A stretch of 28,931 nt of DNA. Source: Bacteroidota bacterium (GTDB lineage: Bacteria; Bacteroidota; Bacteroidia; JACCXN01). How positions within the stretch are numbered: position 1 is the stretch's first letter; each line of letters starts with the position of its first letter. The notes beneath the pieces were generated by a model, which was not told the origin of the DNA, made no database searches, and saw only the letters and a program-made list of their open reading frames with translations. Of this stretch, positions 15,977-23,327 are shown in pieces. The DNA is taken from assembly GCA_013696965.1 (NCBI GenBank), contig JACCXN010000023.1:1-28931 (forward strand), in the 5' to 3' direction. Made by a program: the position numbers and the translations under genes.

Positions 15977-17020
15977 CTATTTACTATTATTATCACTATT
16001 TCGAAGAGCGTAAATTCTTTCAATTATATCAACTACTTTGAGTCCCTCTAGCGCGTTTGTTGTTGCTATTGTTCTTCCTTTTAATGTGTCCACTACATTT
16101 TCTATAACAAAATGATGATTAGCTGCCGATCCTTTATAATATCCATAATCATTCGCAGGGCTTGCCTCTGCTAGTTCTGGCATTGTATAATCCTTCACGT
16201 GACAGTACTCAACTTCATTCATATACTGCCCGCCAATTTTTATGCTCCCTTTACTTCCAATTATTGTAATACTACTCTCAAGGTTTGTGTCCCATACTGC
16301 CGTTGAATAATTAATACAACCCATTCCACCATTGATGAAATTAAAATTTACAAATCCTGAATCCTCAAAATCTGTAAGTTCCTTATGACTGAAATCCTCA
16401 AACTTGGCCTGAATGTCTTTGATGTCACCAAATAGCCAATACATTATATCTATAAAATGCGAGAACTGTGTAAACAAGGTCCCTCCATCTAAATCATTTT
16501 TTCCCTTCCAACTGTCTTTTTTATAATAACGTTCATCTCTATTCCAATAGCAGTTAAGCTGAACCATGTATATATCTCCAAGCAATCTCCTTTCCAATAC
16601 ATCTTTTATCCAAACCGATGGGGGAGAATACCTGTTTTGCATTACACAAAAAAAGTGTTTTGAAACCTGGAGGGACTTAAAAATGATTGCTTCACATTCT
16701 GATTTGGTTAAACCCATTGGCTTTTCACACACCACATGTTTTTTGTTTTCCAGCATCTTCATAGATTGTTTTGCGTGAAACCCGTTTGGAGTACAAATAT
16801 TAACCACATCATATTCAATCCCTGAGTTTAGCAATTCCTCAATGGATTGAAAAAAAGGAACTTCAAATGCCAGAATTCCGCATTCTTCAGCAGAACGGAT
16901 ATCACACAGAGCAACAAGCTCTGCTTCTGGATTTCTGATTATCATTTCAGCATGTCGTTTACCAATATGCCCTGTGCCAATTATGGCAAATTTTACTTTT
17001 TTGTTTTCTTGAATTAACAT
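15977..17020 (-). CDS. Gfo/Idh/MocA oxidoreductase, probable UDP-GlcNAcA 3-dehydrogenase (WbpB/WlbA-like)
   Basis: 347 residues. GTGHIG (15-20) is the Rossmann NAD motif and CEKPMG (98-103) carries the catalytic lysine of the Gfo/Idh/MocA family. The C-terminal domain has CYWNRDERYY, WKGKNDLDGGTLFTQFSHF and MYWLFGD, a pattern I associate with the UDP-N-acetyl-2-amino-2-deoxyglucuronate 3-dehydrogenases that precede an aminotransferase. The product would be the 3-keto sugar. It lies between the WbpD-like acetyltransferase (34 bases upstream) and the uronate-forming dehydrogenase (29 bases downstream), consistent with that pathway. A minus-strand TAATTTTG just upstream may be an internal promoter. 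Confidence 0.75.
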   Translation of the reverse strand: MLIQENKKVKFAIIGTGHIGKRHAEMIIRNPEAELVALCDIRSAEECGILAFEVPFFQSIEELLNSGIEYDVVNICTPNGFHAKQSMKMLENKKHVVCEKPMGLTKSECEAIIFKSLQVSKHFFCVMQNRYSPPSVWIKDVLERRLLGDIYMVQLNCYWNRDERYYKKDSWKGKNDLDGGTLFTQFSHFIDIMYWLFGDIKDIQAKFEDFSHKELTDFEDSGFVNFNFINGGMGCINYSTAVWDTNLESSITIIGSKGSIKIGGQYMNEVEYCHVKDYTMPELAEASPANDYGYYKGSAANHHFVIENVVDTLKGRTIATTNALEGLKVVDIIERIYALRNSDNNSK

Positions 17021-17040
17021 TTTATCGGGGTAGTGTGTCG

Positions 17041-17048
17041 CAAAATTA
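17041..17048 (-). promoter_or_regulatory. Possible internal promoter in the sugar operon
   Basis: Minus-strand TAATTTTG fits TAnnTTTG, 20 bases before the oxidoreductase ATG. A TTG lies 23 bases further upstream (17072-17074), slightly beyond the usual spacing. Confidence 0.35.
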
Positions 17049-17054
17049 ATTTTT

Positions 17055-17639
17055 CTAAGTTAATTTACTTACAATACCTGCTTTTATTTTGTATTTTTCT
17101 TTGCTTTCCTCACATTCCGCAATGCCATTGGCATCGAATTCCAACTTATGCCCGTATTCGCTCATCCATCCTGCCTGTCGTGCCGGATTTCCAATTACAA
17201 GAGCATAAGATGGTACATTTTTAGTAACAACAGAACCAGCACCAATAAATGCATATGCACCAATATCATGACCACACACAATGGTAGCATTTGCTCCTAT
17301 AGATGCTCCTTTGCCAACATGGGTTTTTGTATATTGGTTTTTACGTATTACCGCACTCCTTGGATTGTTAACATTCGTAAAAACCATAGACGGACCAAGA
17401 AAAACATCATCATCACAAGTAACCCCAGTGTAAATGGAGACATTATTCTGGACTTTTACATTGTTTCCCAAGATTACCTCTGGGGATACAACTACGTTTT
17501 GGCCGATATTGCATTGGTTGCCGATTTTACATCCTGGCATAATATGAGAAAAATGCCAGATTTTAGTTCCTTCTCCGATATTGCAGCCCTCGTCTATCAC
17601 TGCAGTTTCATGGGCAAAGTATTTTTTTTCAGTTTTCAT
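17055..17639 (-). CDS. wbpD: UDP-3-amino-sugar N-acetyltransferase, WbpD/WlbB type
   Basis: 194 residues folding as a left-handed beta helix: isoleucine/valine-led hexapeptides run from about 15 to 150 (IGEGTK, IGNQCN, IGQNVV, LGNNVK, VGKGAS, IGANAT). The family transfers acetyl from acetyl-CoA to the 3-amino group of UDP-GlcNAc3NA. WHFSHI (28-33), IGQNVVVSPEVILGNNVKVQ and FLGPSMVFTNVNNPRS are WbpD/WlbB hallmarks. The short C-terminal tail after the helix lacks the cysteine pairs some homologues have. Its ATG overlaps the stop of the uxs gene (TAATG), indicating translational coupling. Its substrate needs an aminotransferase that is not in the window. Confidence 0.82.
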   Translation of the reverse strand: MKTEKKYFAHETAVIDEGCNIGEGTKIWHFSHIMPGCKIGNQCNIGQNVVVSPEVILGNNVKVQNNVSIYTGVTCDDDVFLGPSMVFTNVNNPRSAVIRKNQYTKTHVGKGASIGANATIVCGHDIGAYAFIGAGSVVTKNVPSYALVIGNPARQAGWMSEYGHKLEFDANGIAECEESKEKYKIKAGIVSKLT

Positions 17640-18616
17640 TAAGCAAATCGATGTTCTGTTTTATATAATTCTTCCTCTGGAAGATTTTTAAAATAGTTAT
17701 ATGTTATTTTTAATCCATCAGCTCTATTAACCTTTGGCTCCCATCCTAATAAAGCAATAGCCCTGGAAATGTCAGGTTTCCTTTGTTTGGGATCATCTGT
17801 TGGTAAATTCTTGTAAATCATTTTTTGATTGGTATTTGTGAGTTTTATAATTTCCTCCCCAAATTCACTTATAGTAATTTCATCCGGATTGCCAATATTT
17901 ACAGGATTAGCATAATCACTTAACAACAATCGGTAAATTCCTTCAATTAAATCATCCACATAACAAAAAGATCTGGTTTGACTACCATCTCCAAAAACAG
18001 TTAAATCTTCCCCCCTTATGGCCTGGCCTATAAAGGCTGGTAAAACTCTTCCATCATTTAATCGCATTCTGGGTCCATAAGTATTGAAAATTCTTACAAT
18101 TCTTGTTTCTACCGCATGATAAGTATGATAGGCCATAGTAATAGCTTCCTGAAACCTTTTGGCCTCATCATAAACCCCTCTGGGGCCCACAGGATTTACA
18201 TTTCCCCAATAGTCCTCATCTTGTGGATGCACAAGAGGATCTCCGTACACCTCTGAGGTAGAGGCAACAAGAATTCTTGCTCCTTTGGCTTTTGCCAGCC
18301 CTAATAAATTATGTGTTCCAAGTGAACTAACCTTGAGTGTTTGAATTGGTATCTTTAAATAATCAATAGGGCTTGCAGGTGATGCAAAATGTAGAATATA
18401 TTCTAAATCTCCAGGTACATGTACATATTTGGAAACATCGTGGTGATAAAATTCAAATTGTTCTAATTTAAAAAGATGCTCAATATTGCGCATGTCCCCA
18501 GTAATTAAGTTGTCCATACCAATTACATGGTAACCTTCTTTAATAAACCGGTCACATAAATGAGAGCCTAAAAAGCCAGCTGCTCCAGTTATTAATACCC
18601 TTTTTCTTTTTGCCAT
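17639..18616 (-). CDS. uxs: UDP-glucuronate decarboxylase (UDP-xylose synthase)
   Basis: 325 residues, an extended SDR that decarboxylates UDP-glucuronate to UDP-xylose (or its 4-keto intermediate). [58 protein letters not shown] (Tyr-x3-Lys) and [10 protein letters not shown] are UXS signatures. An upstream in-frame ATG at 18667 would add 17 residues, but the promoter boxes lie within that stretch, so 18616 ([11 protein letters not shown]) is chosen. It is the first gene of the sugar operon, and its stop overlaps the next start as TAATG. No specific UDP-glucose 6-dehydrogenase is seen; the WbpO/TviB-type enzyme is unlikely to supply UDP-glucuronate. Confidence 0.9.
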   Translation of the reverse strand: MAKRKRVLITGAAGFLGSHLCDRFIKEGYHVIGMDNLITGDMRNIEHLFKLEQFEFYHHDVSKYVHVPGDLEYILHFASPASPIDYLKIPIQTLKVSSLGTHNLLGLAKAKGARILVASTSEVYGDPLVHPQDEDYWGNVNPVGPRGVYDEAKRFQEAITMAYHTYHAVETRIVRIFNTYGPRMRLNDGRVLPAFIGQAIRGEDLTVFGDGSQTRSFCYVDDLIEGIYRLLLSDYANPVNIGNPDEITISEFGEEIIKLTNTNQKMIYKNLPTDDPKQRKPDISRAIALLGWEPKVNRADGLKITYNYFKNLPEEELYKTEHRFA

Positions 18617-18634
18617 ATTTCTTTTATTTGAAAA

Positions 18635-18667
18635 CAAATTTACACCTTCCATCATATTTACAGTCAA
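18635..18667 (-). promoter_or_regulatory. Main promoter of the nucleotide-sugar operon
   Basis: On the minus strand TTG (18667-18665), a 22-base spacer and TAAATTTG (18642-18635). The uxs ATG at 18616 follows after 18 bases. This fits the Bacteroidota consensus and decides the uxs start. Confidence 0.65.
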
Positions 18668-18866
18668 TTATCTTGTATTATTTCATTTTATAAGCTTTCG
18701 GCTTTTATTTTTATTGTTTTTATCCAGTTGGATAAATTGAAAAACCTATAAATTCAAACCTCTATTGCTCATAATTCCTGTTTAACCTTATTCCTAAAAA
18801 ACAGATATAAGTAATTTTATTGAATGCTAAAAAATTAAAAAATCTTAACTGCTCCTTTGTTCCTTG

Positions 18867-19733
18867 TTATTTTAAACTTTGCTGAAGCAATAATAAATTA
18901 TCAGTTTGTATATAGTCAGGTGATTTATTTATGGCTTCAATGGTGCCATCCCTGGTTTTTACATCAAAAATAACTACAGTTAAACCATTGGAATGCGCTT
19001 GATTTACTTCTTTTTTTGAAATAACTCCATTCGAGAGGATAACTCCTTTGTATCCTTTTATTTTTGCCGTTTCTATTATTTCTTCTGCATTTCCTCCTTC
19101 AAGTAGTAACAAGATTTCACCATTAATCTGTTTTAAGTAGTCCAGAAAGTATGGTTGTACGGATTGTACCATAACCCATTGCAAGGCATCGTATTTAAGT
19201 ATTGTTTTATTTATTGCTTCAGCCATTGCTTCACTTAAATCAGTTGAATCTGTACCACATGGATTAAATATTTTTATGTCAAAAAACAAAATAGGTTTTA
19301 TTTGTCGTTTTGAGAACCTTTCCATTATTACTTCTAGTTCAATTACATGTTCCTCTGTAAATACATTAGTATAATAGTCGTTTCTATATTTACACGCTGA
19401 AATTCCCATTGCCGTTTTACTTGAAATGCATCCATCGCATTTTGTCATGGATTGCAAAGTACGGTCATGGTATAATATAAGCTTAAGGTCTTTACTTATT
19501 TGAATGTCTAATTCTACACCATCTGCCTGGTTTGCCTCAATGGCTTTTACAATACTTCCAAATGAATTATGCGGAAGTGGATTTGTTTCCGACTGAAATC
19601 CGCTACCCCCATGTCCAATTATTCCTATTTTGCCTTCATTTAAATTTACTATGCCAGATTCTGTTTTTGAACAAGCTAAAAGTGTTAACACAATCAAAAT
19701 AAGGAACAATGCCTGCATTACTTTAGAAATCAT
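18867..19733 (-). CDS. Lipoprotein glycerophosphodiester phosphodiesterase
   Basis: 288 residues. The N-terminus has a hydrophobic stretch ending LTLLAC with lipobox Cys21, so the enzyme should be lipid-anchored in the envelope. The GDPD domain follows: GHGGSGFQSETNPLPHNS with His41 and an Asn, VELDIQ with Glu74 and Asp76 as metal ligands, and His89 in LILYHDRTL. These enzymes split glycerophosphodiesters to glycerol-3-phosphate and an alcohol. The C-terminal DYIQTDNLLLLQQSL matches the family's closing motif, and two CxxC-like cysteine pairs (about 105-120) are unusual. The gene overlaps the preceding barrel gene by 11 bases, so it belongs to the amidase/GH18 operon, where it could act on lipid headgroups or teichoic-acid-like polymers. 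That role is inference. Confidence 0.88.
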   Translation of the reverse strand: MISKVMQALFLILIVLTLLACSKTESGIVNLNEGKIGIIGHGGSGFQSETNPLPHNSFGSIVKAIEANQADGVELDIQISKDLKLILYHDRTLQSMTKCDGCISSKTAMGISACKYRNDYYTNVFTEEHVIELEVIMERFSKRQIKPILFFDIKIFNPCGTDSTDLSEAMAEAINKTILKYDALQWVMVQSVQPYFLDYLKQINGEILLLLEGGNAEEIIETAKIKGYKGVILSNGVISKKEVNQAHSNGLTVVIFDVKTRDGTIEAINKSPDYIQTDNLLLLQQSLK

Positions 19734-20259
19734 AGTTCATATGTATTTTAAGTAAGCCACTGTAACCTTGATAAATATTTTTACGATTTTCAATAATATC
19801 ATGGTAAAACTCAAGATATCTTCCAAACCCTATGGAATTTCCAATTGATAAACCTTTGAATAAATTGTAATGCAAACCGTAGGATGCATTAAATTCATGG
19901 ATAATGTTATATTTTATTTTTTCTGAAAATCCATTGGGCCTGAATAATGAATTCTGATAATCAATATTAAAAAAGGCTTTTAGTGTCCCTGCTTGAGCAA
20001 AATCATGCCTTATTCCCATATTTATACCCCATATGGAAGATAAAGGCATGTAGTAATTGGAAAGAGAAATTTTTGGCCCAAGATAAAAGGAGTTCTTTTC
20101 ACTTTTAATTAAAATAACAAGTGATTGATTAAATCCTGTATAAGATAAGAACAATGCAGTTTCCATGCCTACACTTATGCTTGAATCTCTAGCAATATGC
20201 GCTTGAATATCATTAGATATTAATAAAAAAAAGAAGAGTTGACAATGAATAAATCGCAT
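19723..20259 (-). CDS. Small outer-membrane beta-barrel protein, unknown function
   Basis: 178 residues. MRFIHCQLFFFLLISNDIQA looks like a signal peptide. The rest alternates polar and hydrophobic residues with aromatic girdles (SFYLGPKISLSNYYMP, GIRHDFAQAGTLKAFFNIDY, GLSIGNSIGFGRYLEFYHD) and ends LKIHMNYDF, a terminal-phenylalanine strand typical of outer-membrane barrels recognised by BamA. I do not recognise a named family. The gene lies 60 bases after the GH18 gene and overlaps the phosphodiesterase by 11 bases. Its start codon is buried in a perfect 19-bp hairpin and no TAnnTTTG box precedes it, so expression probably depends on read-through and on opening of the hairpin. Confidence 0.65.
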   Translation of the reverse strand: MRFIHCQLFFFLLISNDIQAHIARDSSISVGMETALFLSYTGFNQSLVILIKSEKNSFYLGPKISLSNYYMPLSSIWGINMGIRHDFAQAGTLKAFFNIDYQNSLFRPNGFSEKIKYNIIHEFNASYGLHYNLFKGLSIGNSIGFGRYLEFYHDIIENRKNIYQGYSGLLKIHMNYDF

Positions 20260-20291
20260 AGTATTAAGTTAATTAATACTATGCGATTTAT
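20249..20291 (-). promoter_or_regulatory. Hairpin sequestering a start codon
   Basis: Positions 20249-20267 and 20273-20291 form a perfect 19-bp inverted repeat with a 5-base loop. On the minus-strand mRNA the ATG at 20259 and the first codons of the barrel gene lie in the descending arm. There is no U-run after it, so it is a poor rho-independent terminator. Translational control, transcript-end protection or processing are options. Confidence 0.6.
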
Positions 20292-20319
20292 CAATAGGCC
20301 AATTTAGTGAAAAGGAACT

Positions 20320-23307
20320 CTATTTTTGATATATTAATTTCAGCGTAATTGCTGGGTTGCTTTCCGGAATAATTTGAATAAAATAAAGTCCTTCGGAAAT
20401 ATTTTCTTTTAAAAAGTCAAATTCAAAATGATTCATTCCTTTTAACAGGAACATTTCTTTATTCTCGATTTCCCTTCCGCTATTATCGAATAGAATGAAT
20501 TTTATTTTTTGATCAGATGGATTGTTAAAAATAACGTTTGCCTTATTAGAAGTTGGGTTCGGATGAATTTTAGTGTTTGCAGCAAAATGGTTTTCCGTTA
20601 ATCCTCCAGTATTCAAATCAACAATTTGGCCATCAGAATTGCTTATAGAGGAAAGTAATCCTGCTTCATTTATAGCTTGAATACTAAAATAATAAGTTTG
20701 TCCATGAGTTAAGCTTAGGCCTGTATGAGTAACAAATGAATTAATAGAATTATCTGTCCAGTTAACAACATCAGCTAAACCAGCGGAAGTGCCAATGGAA
20801 TATAAATATTTTTCTAATCCTGAATGTGGATCAAAGCTTGGTAACCAATTAGCAGATAGTTCACCAGAGGATAGGGTATAATTAATATCACTTCCGGTTC
20901 CATCATTTACAATAGTTACATCATCAGGGGCTGTCCAATCTACATTTACAAACATACTGGTAAGGGTAGATATATTTCCAGCACTATCACTAACAACCGA
21001 TTTAATGATACCAGCAGAAGTAAGTGGATCCATATTTTGATACCTAATATCATCATTGTTGTTTAACCCTACATTAACTGTTGAATTAGAAGATCGTGAT
21101 CTTAAAACGCTTAAACTATCAACGGACCAATTGCAATTACCACTTCTGAAAGAAATATGAGTGCCATTTTGATAAGGAGCTGGATCAATCCAGGATAGAA
21201 CAGGTAAATTGTCAATCCATACTTGGGCTTTACCAGTAATCCTGTCAAATGAAACTTTATAATCATACCATTGACCTTCATTAACTGTATAACTAATATC
21301 CTCAACAAGGGTAAACACATCGTTTGCTACTTTATAGAACTGAACCTTATTGTTGTCTGTTCTAAAATAGACAAAATAGGAATTGCCCCTGTTAGGCAAT
21401 GAAGGGTTATCAGAAAAGAAATGCAATCCTGCCCTTTTGTTTGTTCCTGTTCCTTCTATTTTCCCTTTCCAATGATATAAATACCTGTTAGATAAATTTT
21501 GTGTTAAAGCCGTAGAAATATTAGTATTGTCTAAGGCTTCATTGGATTGAACAAGAAAACTATTGCTTGTATTCCATGTTCCGCTATAATTTATCCAATC
21601 AGCATGAATAACAGTATTGAAATTATCAGTAAAAAAGCCCCTTGAAGAATTGGAACGCCATTCATCCCCATTGAAATCAGAAACAGTATAAAAACTTTTA
21701 TCAACTCCGCTTCCTGATTGATTGTCACTGTCTAAAAAGGAAACCAAAAAATCCTGGGTAACCCAGGTTGCAACAGGTGTAATTTGAGTAGTCGGAGAAA
21801 CAGCATCCATAATGCAATTCCAGGTTGCTCCCCATCCACTTCCAACTCCGGATGCATTGGATTTAAAACTTAAAGTTAAAGCATTGCCCAGGGAATTGAT
21901 TGTTGCAGGCAAATTTGCGCCTGTGTAATTCCCAATAAGGCTGGTGCCAACTGAATTGCCATTATATATTTTTAAAGTATCTCCGGTTCCCAAATTAAAA
22001 GAACTGAAATTCATATTAACCTGCGTTGCACCTGTTGGTGAAATAACAAATGTAAAATTTTCATCATTGTAATAATCTCCCATGGGGCCGCCCATATCGT
22101 AAATTGTGTCTGTGCAGGAAATAACTGAACAATTAGTAAACTTTTCTTCAATTTTATTCCACAAATCGGTATATCCATCATCTCCACCTAATGACCAAAT
22201 GCCAATTCCTCCAATATTTCTTTGATTTACCATATCATACCTTTTGCCTAAAGTAAATGCATTGTTTATAAAGCACTGTCTCCAATTAGAGCCTGAATAA
22301 TAAGTATGGTAATTAGTCATACTTTTTAAATAAAAGTTTGGGTTAGAATAATTCCCACTGCTATTGTCTTTAATAAACTTGTAAGTTCTGGCTGCCACAT
22401 GACTAGTAGCATTTGAAGGAACAAGGTCTGTTGTGGTATTCCATTCCCTCCCATAATAGGGTAAACCTAAAATTAATTTAGAATTGGGAATGCCTTTATT
22501 CAAATAGGTATTTATGCTCCTGGAAATATTTTGAGAAGATACTGTTGCATCAAAGGTATATGCCGGATCTGTAGGTCCAGCCTGAGTACTTCCACCCCAA
22601 TAATAATCATAACCCATAATAATAAATAGATCTATATATGGATTCATTGCAGCTACATCAAAGGCATTTCCCCAGTCAACTGCGGGAAGAGCAATTGAAA
22701 CCTGGGAATTTGGTATAGCAGCATGCATTTGGTTACATAGGTTTGTGATAAAAGTTGTTAAGTTGTTTTTTTGAGCCGAGGCCATTTCCTCAAAATCTAT
22801 ATTTACTCCATGTGCTCCCCTTGCCTGAACAAGATTTATAAGGTTGGTTATGAGTGTTTGCTGGGCTGTTGCATTAGTTAAAAATGTGGTATGATTGGAA
22901 CTTCCAAAAAGCGTTACACATAAATTTACCCTCACTCCATTTGCAAGGGCACTAGTTACAGATGCTGCAGTTGACCAGCTATTCGTAGTATATGCCTGAC
23001 CATTATTTGGATTAACATCATAAGAAAAATAAGAAAAATCAGTCAATAGATCCCATTGATAATTAGTTTGTAATCCATTCATCCAATAGGGATGCCAACC
23101 AAAAACAATTTTATTAAGTTGGCAGTTTCTTTTTTGCTGCAAAGGCATTAAAACTGCCTGATTTAACTGTTCATATTCACTTGCAGAAATATTTATGCTT
23201 TTGTATTGTTCATGCAGTTCCTTGTGCAAAGATTTTATTTCAGGAACTTGCGAAAAAAGCATCGTTGGGGCAATGAAAATCATTGCAAGAGCAATTGTTT
23301 TGTTCAT
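20320..23307 (-). CDS. T9SS-secreted GH18 glycosidase with CUB-like, Ig/LamG-like and FN3 domains
   Basis: 995 residues with a signal peptide (cut near FSQ, residue 20). Residues 65-395 are a GH18 barrel: FGWHPYWMNG start, catalytic HGVNIDFEE at 166-174 (Asp171, Glu173), MGYDYYW at 231-237 and the closing IGGIGIWSLGGDDG. The catalytic line reads GVNIDFE rather than the DGxDxDxE of classical chitinases, as in spore-cortex/peptidoglycan glucosaminidases of the YaaH/SleL kind. A CUB-like domain (about 396-498), one ~285-residue module shared with the neighbouring amidase (505-792), an FN3-like domain (793-897) and a T9SS sorting domain (907-995, IHPNPTS...GLYFIQI) follow. It begins 20 bases after the amidase gene. 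Substrate could be chitin or peptidoglycan glycan; context favours the latter. Confidence 0.85.
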   Translation of the reverse strand: MNKTIALAMIFIAPTMLFSQVPEIKSLHKELHEQYKSINISASEYEQLNQAVLMPLQQKRNCQLNKIVFGWHPYWMNGLQTNYQWDLLTDFSYFSYDVNPNNGQAYTTNSWSTAASVTSALANGVRVNLCVTLFGSSNHTTFLTNATAQQTLITNLINLVQARGAHGVNIDFEEMASAQKNNLTTFITNLCNQMHAAIPNSQVSIALPAVDWGNAFDVAAMNPYIDLFIIMGYDYYWGGSTQAGPTDPAYTFDATVSSQNISRSINTYLNKGIPNSKLILGLPYYGREWNTTTDLVPSNATSHVAARTYKFIKDNSSGNYSNPNFYLKSMTNYHTYYSGSNWRQCFINNAFTLGKRYDMVNQRNIGGIGIWSLGGDDGYTDLWNKIEEKFTNCSVISCTDTIYDMGGPMGDYYNDENFTFVISPTGATQVNMNFSSFNLGTGDTLKIYNGNSVGTSLIGNYTGANLPATINSLGNALTLSFKSNASGVGSGWGATWNCIMDAVSPTTQITPVATWVTQDFLVSFLDSDNQSGSGVDKSFYTVSDFNGDEWRSNSSRGFFTDNFNTVIHADWINYSGTWNTSNSFLVQSNEALDNTNISTALTQNLSNRYLYHWKGKIEGTGTNKRAGLHFFSDNPSLPNRGNSYFVYFRTDNNKVQFYKVANDVFTLVEDISYTVNEGQWYDYKVSFDRITGKAQVWIDNLPVLSWIDPAPYQNGTHISFRSGNCNWSVDSLSVLRSRSSNSTVNVGLNNNDDIRYQNMDPLTSAGIIKSVVSDSAGNISTLTSMFVNVDWTAPDDVTIVNDGTGSDINYTLSSGELSANWLPSFDPHSGLEKYLYSIGTSAGLADVVNWTDNSINSFVTHTGLSLTHGQTYYFSIQAINEAGLLSSISNSDGQIVDLNTGGLTENHFAANTKIHPNPTSNKANVIFNNPSDQKIKFILFDNSGREIENKEMFLLKGMNHFEFDFLKENISEGLYFIQIIPESNPAITLKLIYQK
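20617..20931 (-). repeat. FN3-like domain shared with the amidase (GH18 copy)
   Basis: Residues 793-897 of the GH18 protein. Shared blocks with amidase residues 974-1080 include VNDGTG-DIN, ELSANW, YSIGTSAG, WTDN-IN-FV-H-GL, GQTYYF and SDGQ-VD. It is a protein-level paralogous segment. Confidence 0.7.
20932..21795 (-). repeat. Shared Ig/LamG-like module, GH18 copy
   Basis: Residues 505-792. It shares GSGVD-FY, EWR-N--GFF-DNFN, ALTQNLSNRYLY, HFFSDN-SL-NRGNSY, FYKV-NDVF and WYDYKV with the amidase copies, and ends D-AGN-S and VDWTAP. It resembles amidase copy B more than A and B resemble each other. Confidence 0.75.
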
Positions 23308-23327
23308 AAATCTTGAGTTAGTGCTGT

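Noticed and set aside
17148-17642. 164-codon plus-strand frame antisense to the acetyltransferase
   Set aside because: It is a long open shadow caused by the regular hexapeptide codon pattern of the real gene, with implausible composition.
18617-18667. 17-residue N-terminal extension of the UDP-glucuronate decarboxylase
   Set aside because: It contains the operon's -33 and -7 boxes, and the Rossmann strand starts at [11 protein letters not shown].
18690-18716. AAGC/GCTT hairpin as a terminator between the uxs and phosphodiesterase genes
   Set aside because: The stem is only 4 bp, and its T-rich flank faces the plus strand where no gene ends.
20249-20291. Reading the 19-bp hairpin as an ordinary rho-independent terminator of the GH18 gene
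   Set aside because: The stem has only four G/C pairs, no U-run follows on the minus strand, and it contains the next gene's start codon.
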